From Pseudomonadota bacterium (GTDB taxonomy: Bacteria > Pseudomonadota > Gammaproteobacteria > Burkholderiales > Burkholderiaceae_C), in assembly GCA_020161775.1 (NCBI GenBank), contig JAIUOW010000006.1, forward strand, positions 62,001 through 126,000: a DNA stretch of 64,000 bases. Reading direction: 5' to 3'. The notes beneath the pieces were generated by a model. That model saw only the letters and a program-made list of their open reading frames with translations, searched no databases and had not been told where the DNA came from. How positions within the stretch are numbered: the first letter of the stretch is position 1; each line of letters starts with the position of its first letter. The translations under genes were made by a program, and so were the position numbers. Of this stretch, positions 25,155 through 34,253 are shown one piece after another.

Positions 25155-26053
25155 AGCATGTAATGGTCTACCAGCAGCGCGGCAAAAAGCACGCTCAGGT
25201 GGATCAGTGAAAAGCGGAAGGTGCGGCGCGCCAGATCGTCGGAATAGCTGCGCCACAGGCGAAACGCGTACCAGGTAAAGCCTGCGCTCAAGCCCAGCGC
25301 GGCCACCAGGTACAGCCAGCCGCTCATGCCATAGGCAAATGGCATCAGGCAGGCGGCGAACAGCACCAGCGTGTACAACAACACCTGCAGCCGCGTGAAT
25401 TCATTGCCGTGCGTGACCGGCAGCATGGGCAGGCCTGACTTGCGGTAGTCCTCCACCCGGTACAGCGCCAGCGCCCAGAAATGCGGCGGCGTCCACAGGA
25501 AGATGATGAGGAACAGGATCAGCGCCTCGGGCCCCACGTCACCCCTCATGGCGGCCCAGCCCAGCACCGGGGGCATGGCACCCGATGCGCCGCCGATCAC
25601 GATGTTCTGCGGCGTCAGGGGCTTGAGGATCACGGTGTAGATGACCGCATAGCCCACGAAGGTGGCGAACGTCAGCCACATGGTCAGCGGGTTGACCCAC
25701 GCATACAGCAGCCAGGAGCCCAGCGCGCACAGCACGGCCGAGAACAGCAGCGTCTGCCAGTCGCTGAGCTCGCCCTTGGCGGTGGGGCGCCAGGACGTGC
25801 GCTTCATCTTGGCGTCAATGCCTTTTTCAACGATGCAGTTGAAGGCAGCCGCCGCGCCCGCCACCAGCCAGATGCCCAGGCAGGCTGTCGCGGCCACGCG
25901 CACGTCGGACCAGGAAGGCAGGCCCGGCACCGCCAGCACCATGCCGATGAGCGCACAGAAGACGATGAGCTGGATCACGCGCGGCTTGGTCAGCGCGTTG
26001 AACTGCCGGATGCGCGAGGGCGGCTTGAGGGTCTGGGTTGCGAAGCTGCTCAT
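25151..26053 (-). CDS. ctaB: Protoheme IX farnesyltransferase (heme o synthase)
   Basis: This 300-residue membrane enzyme of the UbiA prenyltransferase family adds a farnesyl group to heme b to make heme o. The acidic substrate motif ([15 protein letters not shown]) lies near residue 72. Eight to nine membrane helices and the [11 protein letters not shown] segment are typical of CyoE/CtaB. The ATG at 26053 overlaps the cox15 stop by four bases, so the product passes to the next enzyme made from the same transcript. Confidence 0.95.
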   Translation of the reverse strand: MSSFATQTLKPPSRIRQFNALTKPRVIQLIVFCALIGMVLAVPGLPSWSDVRVAATACLGIWLVAGAAAAFNCIVEKGIDAKMKRTSWRPTAKGELSDWQTLLFSAVLCALGSWLLYAWVNPLTMWLTFATFVGYAVIYTVILKPLTPQNIVIGGASGAMPPVLGWAAMRGDVGPEALILFLIIFLWTPPHFWALALYRVEDYRKSGLPMLPVTHGNEFTRLQVLLYTLVLFAACLMPFAYGMSGWLYLVAALGLSAGFTWYAFRLWRSYSDDLARRTFRFSLIHLSVLFAALLVDHYML

Positions 26054-27213
26054 GCCGACAGACTCGATGCGTTGAGGTTGGATGCGCTGACAGTATCCGT
26101 CGCAAAGCGGCTTTCGCACAGCGCCCAGGTCAGCACCACCACCAGCGCGGCAGCGCCGCCCGTGTGCGAGACGGCTGCGACCAGCGGCCAGTCCAGCACG
26201 ACATTGGACAGGCCGGTGACGAACTGCCACAGGGCGAGCCCCGCGATCCAGCGCGCCTGCGCCCGCAGCGCATGCACATGGCGCAACCGCCAGGCCAGCA
26301 GGCCCAGCAGCGCGAACACGCCATAGGCTGCCAGCCGGTGGACGTAATGGATGGCCGTGAGCGCGCCAAAGCCGATGTGCTCGCCCGTGGACGTCTTGCC
26401 CAGCTCGCGCCACAGCGCGAAGCCTTCGCGGAACTCCATGTAGGGCCACCAGCTGCCCTGGCATTGGGGGAACTCATTGCAGGCCAGCACCGCGTAGTTG
26501 GTGCTGACCCAGCCGCCCAGGGCGACCTGCAGGCAGACCGCGGCAAAGGTGGCGATCAGCAGCCAGCGCGTGGTGGCCGACAGCGGCACGGGCGTGGTTT
26601 CATGCCAGGCCTGCGCATAGCGCACGGCCTGCACGCACAGCAGCGCCAGCAGCGCGAGGCCACCCAGCAGGTGCAGCGTGACGATGGCGGGAAAGAGCTT
26701 CATGGTCACCGTCAAGGCGCCAAACGCGCCCTGGACGCACACCCAGACGAGCGTGAGCGTTGGCCACCAGGGGCTGACCGGCACGCCGCCCTGGTTGCGC
26801 CCGCGTTGCAGCCAGGTCGTGACGGCCAGCGTGAGGATCAGCACGCCCACACCGGTGGCCAGGTAGCGGTGGATCATCTCGATCCAGGCCTTACCATGGG
26901 TCACCGGGCCGGTGGGCATGGCCGTCTGGGCCGCAGTGATTTCAGCGCGCGCGCCCACCGGGCTGGCATTGCCGTAACAGCCCGGCCAGTCCGGGCAGCC
27001 CAGGCCCGAATCGGTCAACCGGGTGAACGCGCCAAACAGCACCAGGTCGAACGTCAGGAACAGGGTGAGCAAGGTGAGCGTGCGCAGGCGCCGGGCAGGC
27101 TCGGCGTCGCGGTTGCGCAGCCACACCCAGGCCAGCGGGCCAAGCGCAATCACGACGCCCATGAGCATGAGCCGCGCAGCGGGCGCCAGGTCGTACAGCG
27201 GCTGGGTATCCAT
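26050..27213 (-). CDS. ctaA: Heme A synthase
   Basis: This 387-residue COX15/CtaA-family membrane enzyme oxidises heme o to heme a. Visible features are the paired-Cys loop [10 protein letters not shown] and the heme-ligand histidine regions [24 protein letters not shown] and VSHTGG on alternate helices. The start ATG at 27213 shares one base with the stop of the gene before it. Together with ctaB it provides heme a for the aa3 oxidase encoded upstream. Confidence 0.93.
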   Translation of the reverse strand: MDTQPLYDLAPAARLMLMGVVIALGPLAWVWLRNRDAEPARRLRTLTLLTLFLTFDLVLFGAFTRLTDSGLGCPDWPGCYGNASPVGARAEITAAQTAMPTGPVTHGKAWIEMIHRYLATGVGVLILTLAVTTWLQRGRNQGGVPVSPWWPTLTLVWVCVQGAFGALTVTMKLFPAIVTLHLLGGLALLALLCVQAVRYAQAWHETTPVPLSATTRWLLIATFAAVCLQVALGGWVSTNYAVLACNEFPQCQGSWWPYMEFREGFALWRELGKTSTGEHIGFGALTAIHYVHRLAAYGVFALLGLLAWRLRHVHALRAQARWIAGLALWQFVTGLSNVVLDWPLVAAVSHTGGAAALVVVLTWALCESRFATDTVSASNLNASSLSA

Positions 27214-27944
27214 CAGGGGCGGCCCGCCTTGTCCCACGACGCGGAAGCGCGCATGAGCCGCTCCAGGTCGCGCTTGATCTTCGCGGCCGAGGCCGTGTCC
27301 ACCTTGGCGTCCAGGTTCACGGCCGGGAAGCGCATCATCCAGTTGCCCATCGGGTCCACCACATACAGGTGGTCGCGCAAGTCGCGCCCGCCAGCCGGTG
27401 CCAGCCACTGCGCCAGCTGGGCCGCGTCCACGCGCAGCACGGTGGCCTGCTTGATGGCGGGCAGCAGTTCAGGCTTGATGCTCGCCGCATCGGGCACGAG
27501 CCAGACCCAGTCGAGCCGATCCTTGTCCTTGCCCAGGCCCTCGCGCAGCTGGCGCTGCAGGTACAGGTGCTTTTCGCAGGTGGCGTCACAGGCACCGCCG
27601 GCCACGCTGACCAGCAACCACTGGCCCTTGAGCTGGGCCAGCGTGGACGGTGCGCCGTCCAGTGCCGTGGTGGGCAGCGCCGGGGCCGGGCGCTGCGGGT
27701 CGATCAGCTCGCCGTAGTTACGCCGGCCCTCGGGGCGCACCACGTAGTAGGTGAAGTACGACGCAATGACCGGCGCCGCGCACACCAGCAGCACAGCGAT
27801 CATTTTCCAGCGGCCCGTGGCCGTGCGCCGCGCGTCGGCCGCGATGGCCTCTTGCGGCGCGGGCAGCGAATGCACGGTCAGCCCCAGCGGCTCGTCACGC
27901 GCTGCGGGCTTTGCGCCGGGGGGCGATGAATTGGAACCAGACAT
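27213..27944 (-). CDS. Membrane-anchored protein of the oxidase cluster, function unknown
   Basis: This 243-residue protein has one membrane helix (about 48-68: MIAVLLVCAAPVIASYFTYY) and an external domain. The domain looks like a degenerate thioredoxin/SCO fold (LKGQWLLVSVAGGACDATCEKHLYL; two cysteines as C-x3-C). Homologues without a settled name occur in this place in many Burkholderiales oxidase clusters. The cysteines make a copper or thiol role in oxidase assembly plausible. The gene starts inside the surf1 gene, with a 50-base overlap. Confidence 0.75.
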   Translation of the reverse strand: MSGSNSSPPGAKPAARDEPLGLTVHSLPAPQEAIAADARRTATGRWKMIAVLLVCAAPVIASYFTYYVVRPEGRRNYGELIDPQRPAPALPTTALDGAPSTLAQLKGQWLLVSVAGGACDATCEKHLYLQRQLREGLGKDKDRLDWVWLVPDAASIKPELLPAIKQATVLRVDAAQLAQWLAPAGGRDLRDHLYVVDPMGNWMMRFPAVNLDAKVDTASAAKIKRDLERLMRASASWDKAGRP

Positions 27945-28632
27945 AAAGAACGCCCAAGAGGCCGCTAAGACCAAACCATTGAAATGCGTAACCGTAGTGC
28001 TTGCCCGTGCCCGCGGCCGGCTCGGGCCAGTCGCGCAGCAGGCCTTGCGATGCCTCGCCGGTCTGCACCACGGTGAAGGGCCGCAGCGCCAGACGGGTTT
28101 CAGCGCTGTACGCGGCCAAGTCCAGATTTTGCCGGATGGCGGAAGACCCCGCGGCAGGTGCGGCACCGGTGAATTCATAAAGCCGCGGCGGCGCTGACGC
28201 AATGCGGCCGGACACCTGGACCACGCCCGCAGGCGTCTCGACCGGCGGCAGGCGCTCGCGCTCGACGAAATTGCGCTGCACCCAGCCACGCTGCACCATC
28301 ACCACCGTGTCGCTGCCGTCCAGTACGAGTGGTGTCAGGACGTAAAAGCCGGGCTTGCCGTTCATCTGGCGGTTGTCCAGATAGACGCTGTACTGCGCCA
28401 GCCAGCGGCCCTGTAGCCGGGCAGGCCGGTGCAGGTGCCCGGCCGCGTCGTCGATGGCCGCCACCTGCGCGTTGTCCAGTGCCGCGAGTGCCTTGCTTGC
28501 ATCCGTGGCGGCCTGCAGTGCCTGCTTCTGGGCGGCGCGTGACAGTTGCCACAACCCCAGCGACGACGTGACCGCCATGGCGGCAGCGGTGGCCAGTGTG
28601 ATCAACCAAAAACGCCGACGTGTCGCAGTCAC
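27895..28632 (-). CDS. SURF1-family oxidase assembly protein
   Basis: This 245-residue protein has one membrane helix near each end (FWLITLATAAAMAVTSSLGLWQ and WFGLSGLLGVLYVWFQFIA) and the SURF1 motifs GLWQLSRAAQKQ, YLDNRQMNGKPGFYVLTPL, VQRGWVQRN and HYGYAFQWF. SURF1 helps place heme a into subunit I. The start is a GTG at 28632; no ATG fits. Its start faces that of the plus-strand DUF2909 gene with 15 bases between, so the two promoters must overlap coding sequence. Confidence 0.93.
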   Translation of the reverse strand: MTATRRRFWLITLATAAAMAVTSSLGLWQLSRAAQKQALQAATDASKALAALDNAQVAAIDDAAGHLHRPARLQGRWLAQYSVYLDNRQMNGKPGFYVLTPLVLDGSDTVVMVQRGWVQRNFVERERLPPVETPAGVVQVSGRIASAPPRLYEFTGAAPAAGSSAIRQNLDLAAYSAETRLALRPFTVVQTGEASQGLLRDWPEPAAGTGKHYGYAFQWFGLSGLLGVLYVWFQFIAPRRKARSA

Positions 28633-28647
28633 GGGATAATCCCTTCC

Positions 28648-28869
28648 ATGACATATCTGGTCGCGTTCGCGTTCATCGCCATCCTGGGCAGCCTTGGCTC
28701 GGCACTGTATTTCATGATGAAGGACGGCACCGGCGGCAAGGCCAAGACCAGCAACATGGCACGCGCGCTGGCGTTCCGCGTGGGTTTTTCGATCCTGCTG
28801 TTCATCTGCATCCTGGTGGCATGGAAACTGGGCTACATCCAGCCCACGGGCCTGCCGGCCAGCAAGTAA
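28648..28869 (+). CDS. Twin transmembrane helix small protein (DUF2909)
   Basis: This 73-residue protein has two membrane helices (MTYLVAFAFIAILGSLGSAL and AFRVGFSILLFICILVAWKL) separated by the polar loop MMKDGTGGKAKTSN. This is the normal form of the DUF2909 family, commonly found beside cytochrome oxidase genes. A role in oxidase assembly is suspected from that location only. It is the sole plus-strand gene in the cluster, divergent from surf1 and convergent with coxC. Confidence 0.88.
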   Translation: MTYLVAFAFIAILGSLGSALYFMMKDGTGGKAKTSNMARALAFRVGFSILLFICILVAWKLGYIQPTGLPASK

Positions 28870-28888
28870 GCCGGCAGCTGGCCCCAAC

Positions 28889-28915
28889 AAAAAAAGCGCC
28901 TCGCGGCGCTTTTTT
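28889..28915. terminator. Bidirectional terminator between the DUF2909 gene and coxC
   Basis: A stem GCGCC-TCGC-GGCGC is bordered by seven A residues on the left and six T residues on the right, so it can stop transcription from both sides. It serves the plus-strand DUF2909 gene and the minus-strand coxBA..coxC operon, and separates that operon from the surf1-to-sco unit. Confidence 0.92.
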
Positions 28916-28929
28916 CATGGGTGCGGCGC

Positions 28930-29811
28930 TTACATCCAGTACACCAGCACATACAGGCCCAGCCAGACCACGTCCACAAAGTGCCAGTACCAGGCAGCAC
29001 CTTCAAAACCAAAGTGCTTGTCCGCCGTGAAGTGGCCCTTTTGCAGTCGCAGCGTGATGAACAGCAGCATCAGCATGCCCACGAACACGTGGAAGCCGTG
29101 AAAGCCGGTGAGCATGAAGAAGGTGGAACCAAACACACCTGAGGAGAGCTTGAGGTTCAGGTCGGTGTAGGCGTGGAAGTATTCGTAGCCCTGCACACCC
29201 AGGAAAGTCACGCCCAGCAGGACGGTGATCCACATGAAGGCGATGGTCTTGCCGCGCTGGTTTTCACGCAGCGCGTGGTGGGCAATGGTCAGGGTCACGC
29301 CGGAGGTCAGCAGCAGCGCGGTGTTGATCGTGGGCAGCCAGAACGGGCCCATGGTCTGGAACGGCTCGACGATGCCCGCGGGCGAGGCGGTGGCACCAGC
29401 CACGACGCTGGGCCAAACAGCCTTGAAGTCGGGCCACAGGAGCGCGTTCTCCAGGCTGCCCAGCGCAGGCACGGAATGCGAGCGCGCCCACCACAAGGCC
29501 GTGAAGAAGGCACCGAAGAACATCACCTCGGAGAAGATGAACCAGCTCATGCTCCAGCGGAACGACAGGTCGATCTTGTAGCCGTACTGGCCGCTTTCGC
29601 TTTCACGGATGGCGTCACCAAACCACTGGTAAAGCACAAACAGCCACCAGGCCAGGCCAAAGAACAGCGAGTACATGCCCCAGCCGTGACCGTTGATCCA
29701 TTGGCCCGCGCCCAGAATCACGAAGAACAGGCCGATGGCCGCCATGACGGGATGGCGCGAAGGTTGGGGCACGTAGTAGTAGGGGGTGGTGCCGTGTGCG
29801 GTTGAACTCAT
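28930..29811 (-). CDS. ctaE: Cytochrome c oxidase subunit III
   Basis: This 293-residue seven-helix subunit III of the aa3-type oxidase has typical segments WSMSWFIFSEVMFFGAFF (with the conserved Glu) and LTGFHGFHVFVGMLML. The C-terminus WYWHFVDVVWLGLYVLVYW is also canonical. Subunit III stabilises proton uptake. It is the last gene of the coxB-coxA transcription unit and is followed by the bidirectional terminator. Confidence 0.95.
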   Translation of the reverse strand: MSSTAHGTTPYYYVPQPSRHPVMAAIGLFFVILGAGQWINGHGWGMYSLFFGLAWWLFVLYQWFGDAIRESESGQYGYKIDLSFRWSMSWFIFSEVMFFGAFFTALWWARSHSVPALGSLENALLWPDFKAVWPSVVAGATASPAGIVEPFQTMGPFWLPTINTALLLTSGVTLTIAHHALRENQRGKTIAFMWITVLLGVTFLGVQGYEYFHAYTDLNLKLSSGVFGSTFFMLTGFHGFHVFVGMLMLLFITLRLQKGHFTADKHFGFEGAAWYWHFVDVVWLGLYVLVYWM

Positions 29812-29871
29812 TTCAGCTCCTGACTCTCTCGGATTCTTGGATTCTTGTCCTGGATTTCGCGGGGCGGGCGG

Positions 29872-30075
29872 CTAGCGGACCACCCAGTTGACCAGCAGGA
29901 TCAGCCCCACCACGAACAGCACCGCGGCACCAATGCCCACGACGATGATGTGAAAGGGATTGACCGTTGCCAGGTCTTGCTTGTATTCACTGTTCTTGCG
30001 GATGCCGAGGAACGACCATGCCACGGTCTTGACCGTGCGCAGGAACGAAGGCCTGGGCTGAACCGGTGCGTTCAT
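29872..30075 (-). CDS. DUF2970 small membrane protein
   Basis: This 67-residue protein has a cytoplasmic N-terminus (SFLRTVKTVAWSFLGIRKNSEY) and one membrane helix (HIIVVGIGAAVLFVVGLILLV), the usual form of DUF2970. The family lies between ctaG and coxC in Burkholderiales; its role is not known. It overlaps ctaG by four bases. Confidence 0.9.
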   Translation of the reverse strand: MNAPVQPRPSFLRTVKTVAWSFLGIRKNSEYKQDLATVNPFHIIVVGIGAAVLFVVGLILLVNWVVR

Positions 30076-30686
30076 GAACCCACCCTCGCACCCGTCACCA
30101 TCGACGCATCCGCCGTGGGCGCCGGTGGTGTCTTGCCCCCCACCTCGAAGAAGGTGTACGACAGCGTGATCGTCGTCACGTCCTTGGACAGCTTGGGATC
30201 AATGACAAAGGCCACCGGCCACTGCTTTTTCTCGCCTGCTTCCAGCGTGTACTGGTTGAAGCAGAAGCATTCCAGCTTGTTGAAATGCGCCGCAGCCTGG
30301 TTGGGCGCATAGCTGGGAATGGCCTGCGCAGCCATGCGCCGGTTTTGCACGTTCTGGAACTCATACATTACCGTCGTGAGCTGGCCAGGGTGCACCTGCA
30401 CCGACCTCTGCGCCGGCTTGAACTCCCACGGGCCGCGGGAGTTGGCGTCGAATTCCACCGTGATGGTGCGGCTGGTGTCCACCTGGGTGTTGGCGGGCAG
30501 CTTGACGTCACGCCCGGCCACGCCGTTGCCGGGCACCTGGCGTTCCGACAGCGACAGGATATTGATGCCCGTCATTTCACAGATGGCCTTGTACAGCGGC
30601 ACCAGCGCGTAGCCGAAGGCAAACATGCCAGCCGTAACGACGGCCAGCTTGCCCACCATCTTGACGTTTTCGCTGCGAATGCTCAT
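30072..30686 (-). CDS. ctaG: Cytochrome c oxidase assembly protein CtaG (Cox11)
   Basis: This 204-residue protein has one membrane helix (about 10-32) and a periplasmic immunoglobulin-like domain with the copper-binding motif C140-F-C142-F. Cox11/CtaG inserts copper at the CuB site of subunit I. The YALVPLYKAICEMTGIN segment next to the helix is diagnostic of the family. It lies between the small assembly protein and the DUF2970 gene in the oxidase operon. Confidence 0.95.
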   Translation of the reverse strand: MSIRSENVKMVGKLAVVTAGMFAFGYALVPLYKAICEMTGINILSLSERQVPGNGVAGRDVKLPANTQVDTSRTITVEFDANSRGPWEFKPAQRSVQVHPGQLTTVMYEFQNVQNRRMAAQAIPSYAPNQAAAHFNKLECFCFNQYTLEAGEKKQWPVAFVIDPKLSKDVTTITLSYTFFEVGGKTPPAPTADASMVTGARVGS

Positions 30687-30699
30687 GAACGTGACCGGT

Positions 30700-30819
30700 T
30701 CAATGTGAAGTCAGCACAACCATCTTGACCATGAAACCGATGAAGAACACGGCGGCAATGGATGCCAGCACCAGCGCCATGCGCAGGTTGCTCTTCTTTT
30801 GCTCGGGCGTCATGGCCAT
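30700..30819 (-). CDS. Cytochrome oxidase small assembly protein (39 residues)
   Basis: This 39-residue single-helix protein starts MAMTPEQKKSNLRMALVL and continues with the hydrophobic VFFIGFMVKMVV. It lies five bases after coxA and 13 bases before ctaG. Very small proteins of this kind at this position are known in Betaproteobacteria as oxidase assembly proteins. A second Met two codons later is an alternative start. Confidence 0.85.
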   Translation of the reverse strand: MAMTPEQKKSNLRMALVLASIAAVFFIGFMVKMVVLTSH

Positions 30820-30824
30820 GGCAC

Positions 30825-32444
30825 TCAGCCGATCACCTTGGTGGCGGTCGCGTCCAGCTTGGGCGGCGTCTCGAAGGTATGGAACGGCGCGGGCGACGGC
30901 ACTTCCCATTCGAGGCCTTCAGCGGCTTCCCAGGGCTTTTGCACGGCCTTCTCACCCTTGCCACGCATGGTGGGCACAACGATGAACAGGAAGAAGTACA
31001 CCTGCGCCAGACCGAATGCGAAGGCGCCGACACTGGCAATCGCGTTGAAATCGGCGAACTGCATCGGGTAGTCAGCATAGCGGCGCGGCATACCGGCCAG
31101 GCCCAGGAAGTGCATCGGGAAGAAGGTGACGTTGAAGGCGATCAGGCTCCACCAGAAGTGGATCTTGCCGCGCGCTTCGTTGTACATCACGCCGGTCCAC
31201 TTGGGCGCCCAGTAGTAGTAGCCCGCGAACAGCGCGTACAGCGAGCCGGCCACCAGCACGTAATGGAAGTGGGCCACCACGTAGTAGGTGTCCTGCAGCT
31301 GGATGTCGATCGGGGCCATGGCCAGGATCAGGCCGGTGAAACCGCCCATGGTGAACACGAAGATGAAGCCCACGGCGAACAGCATCGGGGTTTCAAAGGT
31401 CATGGAGCCCTGCCACATGGTGGCGACCCAGTTGAAGATCTTCACGGCCGTGGGCACGGCGATCAGCATCGTGGCGTACATGAAGAACAGCTGACCCGTC
31501 ACCGGCATGCCGGTGGTGAACATATGGTGCGCCCAGACGATGAACGACAGGATGGCGATCGAGCTGGTGGCATACACCATGGAGGCGTAACCGAACAGCT
31601 TCTTGCGGCTGAAGGCCGGCACGATCTGGCTGATGATGCCGAAAGCCGGCAAGATCATGATGTACACCTCAGGGTGGCCGAAGAACCAGAAGATGTGCTG
31701 GTACATCACCGGGTCGCCGCCGCCGGCGGGGTTGAAGAAGCTGGTACCGAAGTGGCGGTCCGTCAGCGTCATGGTGATGGCGCCAGCCAGCACGGGCATC
31801 ACGGCAATCAGCAGGTAGGCGGTGATCAGCCAGGTCCAGCAGAACATCGGCATCTTCATCAGCGTCATGCCGGGGGCGCGCATGTTCAGGATGGTCACGA
31901 TGATGTTGATCGAGCCCATGATGGAGCTGGCGCCCAGGATGTGCATCGCAAAAATGCCGGCGTCCATTGACGGGCCCATCTGCAGCGTCAGCGGCGCGTA
32001 CAGCGTCCAGCCAGCCGCGGGGGCGCCGCCGGGCATGAAGAAGCTGCCCACCAGCATCAGGCCAGCGGGGATCATCAGCCAGAAGCTGAAGTTGTTCATG
32101 CGCGCAAAGGCCATGTCGGCCGCGCCAATCTGCAGCGGGATCATCCAGTTCGCGAAGCCCACGAACGCCGGCATGATCGCGCCGAACACCATGATCAGGC
32201 CGTGCATCGTGGTGAGCTGGTTGAACAGCTCGGGGTTCACGACCTGCAGGCCGGGCTGGAACAGCTCGGCGCGGATCAGCAGCGCCAGCACGCCGCCGAA
32301 CATCAGCATGAAGAACGAGAACAGCAGGTACAGCGTACCGATGTCCTTGTGGTTGGTCGCAAAGACCCAACGGCGCCAGCCCGCGGGGGCGTGGTCGTGG
32401 TGATCGTCGTGGGCGTGGTCGTGATGATCGAGGACTGCACTCAT
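30825..32444 (-). CDS. ctaD: Cytochrome c oxidase subunit I
   Basis: This 539-residue catalytic subunit of the aa3-type heme-copper oxidase has twelve helices. The heme a and CuB ligands are seen in [24 protein letters not shown] (with the cross-linked His-Tyr), [11 protein letters not shown] and [11 protein letters not shown]. The E of GHPEV marks the proton channel of type A oxidases. The N-terminus is His-rich ([12 protein letters not shown]), which may bind metal. It lies directly after coxB. Confidence 0.97.
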   Translation of the reverse strand: MSAVLDHHDHAHDDHHDHAPAGWRRWVFATNHKDIGTLYLLFSFFMLMFGGVLALLIRAELFQPGLQVVNPELFNQLTTMHGLIMVFGAIMPAFVGFANWMIPLQIGAADMAFARMNNFSFWLMIPAGLMLVGSFFMPGGAPAAGWTLYAPLTLQMGPSMDAGIFAMHILGASSIMGSINIIVTILNMRAPGMTLMKMPMFCWTWLITAYLLIAVMPVLAGAITMTLTDRHFGTSFFNPAGGGDPVMYQHIFWFFGHPEVYIMILPAFGIISQIVPAFSRKKLFGYASMVYATSSIAILSFIVWAHHMFTTGMPVTGQLFFMYATMLIAVPTAVKIFNWVATMWQGSMTFETPMLFAVGFIFVFTMGGFTGLILAMAPIDIQLQDTYYVVAHFHYVLVAGSLYALFAGYYYWAPKWTGVMYNEARGKIHFWWSLIAFNVTFFPMHFLGLAGMPRRYADYPMQFADFNAIASVGAFAFGLAQVYFFLFIVVPTMRGKGEKAVQKPWEAAEGLEWEVPSPAPFHTFETPPKLDATATKVIG

Positions 32445-32481
32445 CTTGATTTCCTTGGATTTTTTCCGTTACGCCTGCGGC

Positions 32482-33672
32482 TTACTTGCCGCGCTGGGCC
32501 AGCACTTCAGCCGGCTGCACGAGCTGACCGGTCTTGTTGGACCAGCTGTTTTTGGTGTAGGTCACGACAGCCGCGATATCGGTGTCGGACAGCTGCTTCC
32601 ATGCAGGCATGGCGCCATTGTTCTGACCCTTGAGCAACACCTGGATTTCCTTGGCATGGTCGGCATCCAGCACCACAGCCGCGCCGTCCAGGGGCTTGAT
32701 GGGGCCTGCGCCCTTGCCGTTGGCCTGGTGACAGGCCGCGCAGTTGGCCGCGTAAACCTTCTCGCCGCGCTTCATGATGTCGTCCAGCGTCCAGACCTTG
32801 GACGGATCGTCCAGCTTGGCGGCCATCTTTTTCTTCTCGACGTCCACCCACTTGGCATATTCCTCGGCAGTCACGACCTTGACATGGATGGGCATGTAGG
32901 CGTGCTCCTTGCCGCACAGCTCCTGGCACTGGCCGTAGAAATCGCCGGTCTTTTCGGCGCGGAACCAGGTGTCGCGCACGAAGCCGGGGATGGCATCGGC
33001 CTTGATGCCGAACGCCGGCACGGCGAAGGCATGGATCACGTCGTTGGCGGTGGTAATGATGCGGACCTTCTTGCCCACGGGGACGACCATCGGGTTGTCA
33101 ACCTTGAGCAGGTAGTTGTCAGGCACGTCGCCCTTGGCGCCGTTGTTGGACATTTCGCGGTGCGTGCTGTCCAGCGTCGAGATGAAGGAAATGCCCTCAC
33201 CCTCGCCCTTGAGGTAGTCGTAGCCCCACTTCCACTGGTAACCGGTGGTCTTGATGGTCAGGTCGGCGTTGGTCGTGTCCTTGGAGGCAACGAGCACCTT
33301 GGTGGCGGGCAGCGCCATCAGGATCACGATGATGAAGGGAATGACGGTCCAGATCACCTCGACCGTCACGGACTCGTGGAAGTTGGCGGGCTTGTGGCCA
33401 ACCGACTTGCGGTGCTTCCAGATGGAATAGAACATGACCGCGAACACGGCGATGAAGATCACCGTGCACAGGATCATCATGAAGTTGTGCAGCCAATGCT
33501 GCTCTTCGGCGATCCGGGTGATGGGGGGGTGCAGGTTGAGCTGACGCACGGCAGGCCCGCCGGGCAGGTCGTTGACAGCCCAAGCCGCGGTACTGAACCA
33601 GGCGCCTGCGGCAACGCCCAGGTTCAGCAGCAGTGAAGCCAATTTGCTGGAAATGCTCTTCATCGTGTTCAC
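32482..33672 (-). CDS. ctaC: Cytochrome c oxidase subunit II with fused C-terminal cytochrome c domain
   Basis: This 396-residue subunit II has a signal peptide, two membrane helices (about 62-84 and 103-122) and a CuA domain whose ligands are all present: H214, C249, E251, C253, H257 and M260. From about residue 300 it has an extra cytochrome c domain with the heme site C311-A-A-C314-H315. Thus electrons can enter through a built-in heme, as in caa3-type oxidases, while subunit I is a standard type A enzyme. This C-terminal extension is common in Burkholderiales. It is the first oxidase gene after DUF2244. Confidence 0.96.
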   Translation of the reverse strand: MNTMKSISSKLASLLLNLGVAAGAWFSTAAWAVNDLPGGPAVRQLNLHPPITRIAEEQHWLHNFMMILCTVIFIAVFAVMFYSIWKHRKSVGHKPANFHESVTVEVIWTVIPFIIVILMALPATKVLVASKDTTNADLTIKTTGYQWKWGYDYLKGEGEGISFISTLDSTHREMSNNGAKGDVPDNYLLKVDNPMVVPVGKKVRIITTANDVIHAFAVPAFGIKADAIPGFVRDTWFRAEKTGDFYGQCQELCGKEHAYMPIHVKVVTAEEYAKWVDVEKKKMAAKLDDPSKVWTLDDIMKRGEKVYAANCAACHQANGKGAGPIKPLDGAAVVLDADHAKEIQVLLKGQNNGAMPAWKQLSDTDIAAVVTYTKNSWSNKTGQLVQPAEVLAQRGK

Positions 33673-33696
33673 TTCTTCATTGCCTCAAATTAACCC

Positions 33697-34173
33697 TCAC
33701 GCCGCGCGCAAGGCCATCCGTATCTCTCGCGCCAGCGCCGGACGCAATTCGGGGCGCACAAAGCGCCCCACATTCACCGACCGCCCCCGCGCTGACAGCG
33801 CAATCAGGGACCGGTCCCCCGCCGAGGGCTCCACACGAACCCAGTCGCGGTCAAATTCAGCCCGCTCCAGGCGGCCGGCGCTTTCCAGCTCGACCACCAG
33901 CTGCCGGCCCGACAGCGAAATCCGCTCGCCGTCCGTGGCATGCCTGGAATACGCCAGGAATGCCGCGCCCACCGCGACCAGCTCCAGCCAGGCAAACGGC
34001 AGCACCAGCCTGGCGCCCTGAAACCAGAAAAACGTTCCCGTTCCCAGCGACACAACGCACAGCGAGGCGTACAGCCAACCCAGCTGGGCTGGCGTAACCG
34101 AGCAATTGCGTTTCAGGAACCAGTGGATGTTCTGGCCCGAGACAGTGGCGAAGCGGAATACGGGATTCGGCAC
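33697..34173 (-). CDS. DUF2244 membrane protein
   Basis: This 158-residue protein has two membrane helices (about 28-48 and 55-75) followed by a soluble domain with LVVELESAGRLERAEFDRDWVRVE. It matches the DUF2244 family, often the first gene of oxidase operons in Proteobacteria. Its role is unknown. It is 24 bases upstream of coxB on the same strand and is probably the start of the operon. Confidence 0.88.
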   Translation of the reverse strand: MPNPVFRFATVSGQNIHWFLKRNCSVTPAQLGWLYASLCVVSLGTGTFFWFQGARLVLPFAWLELVAVGAAFLAYSRHATDGERISLSGRQLVVELESAGRLERAEFDRDWVRVEPSAGDRSLIALSARGRSVNVGRFVRPELRPALAREIRMALRAA

Positions 34174-34253
34174 AGGTGACGCTCACAAACTCAACCCACA
34201 ATTGTAGCGCGGGTTTACCCCGCAGCCCGCTGGCGGGGCATAGCCGGCGCCCT

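Noticed and set aside
34201-34206. TACAAT as a -10 box (minus strand) for the DUF2244-cox operon
   Set aside because: No acceptable -35 at the right distance; the hexamer alone is not enough.
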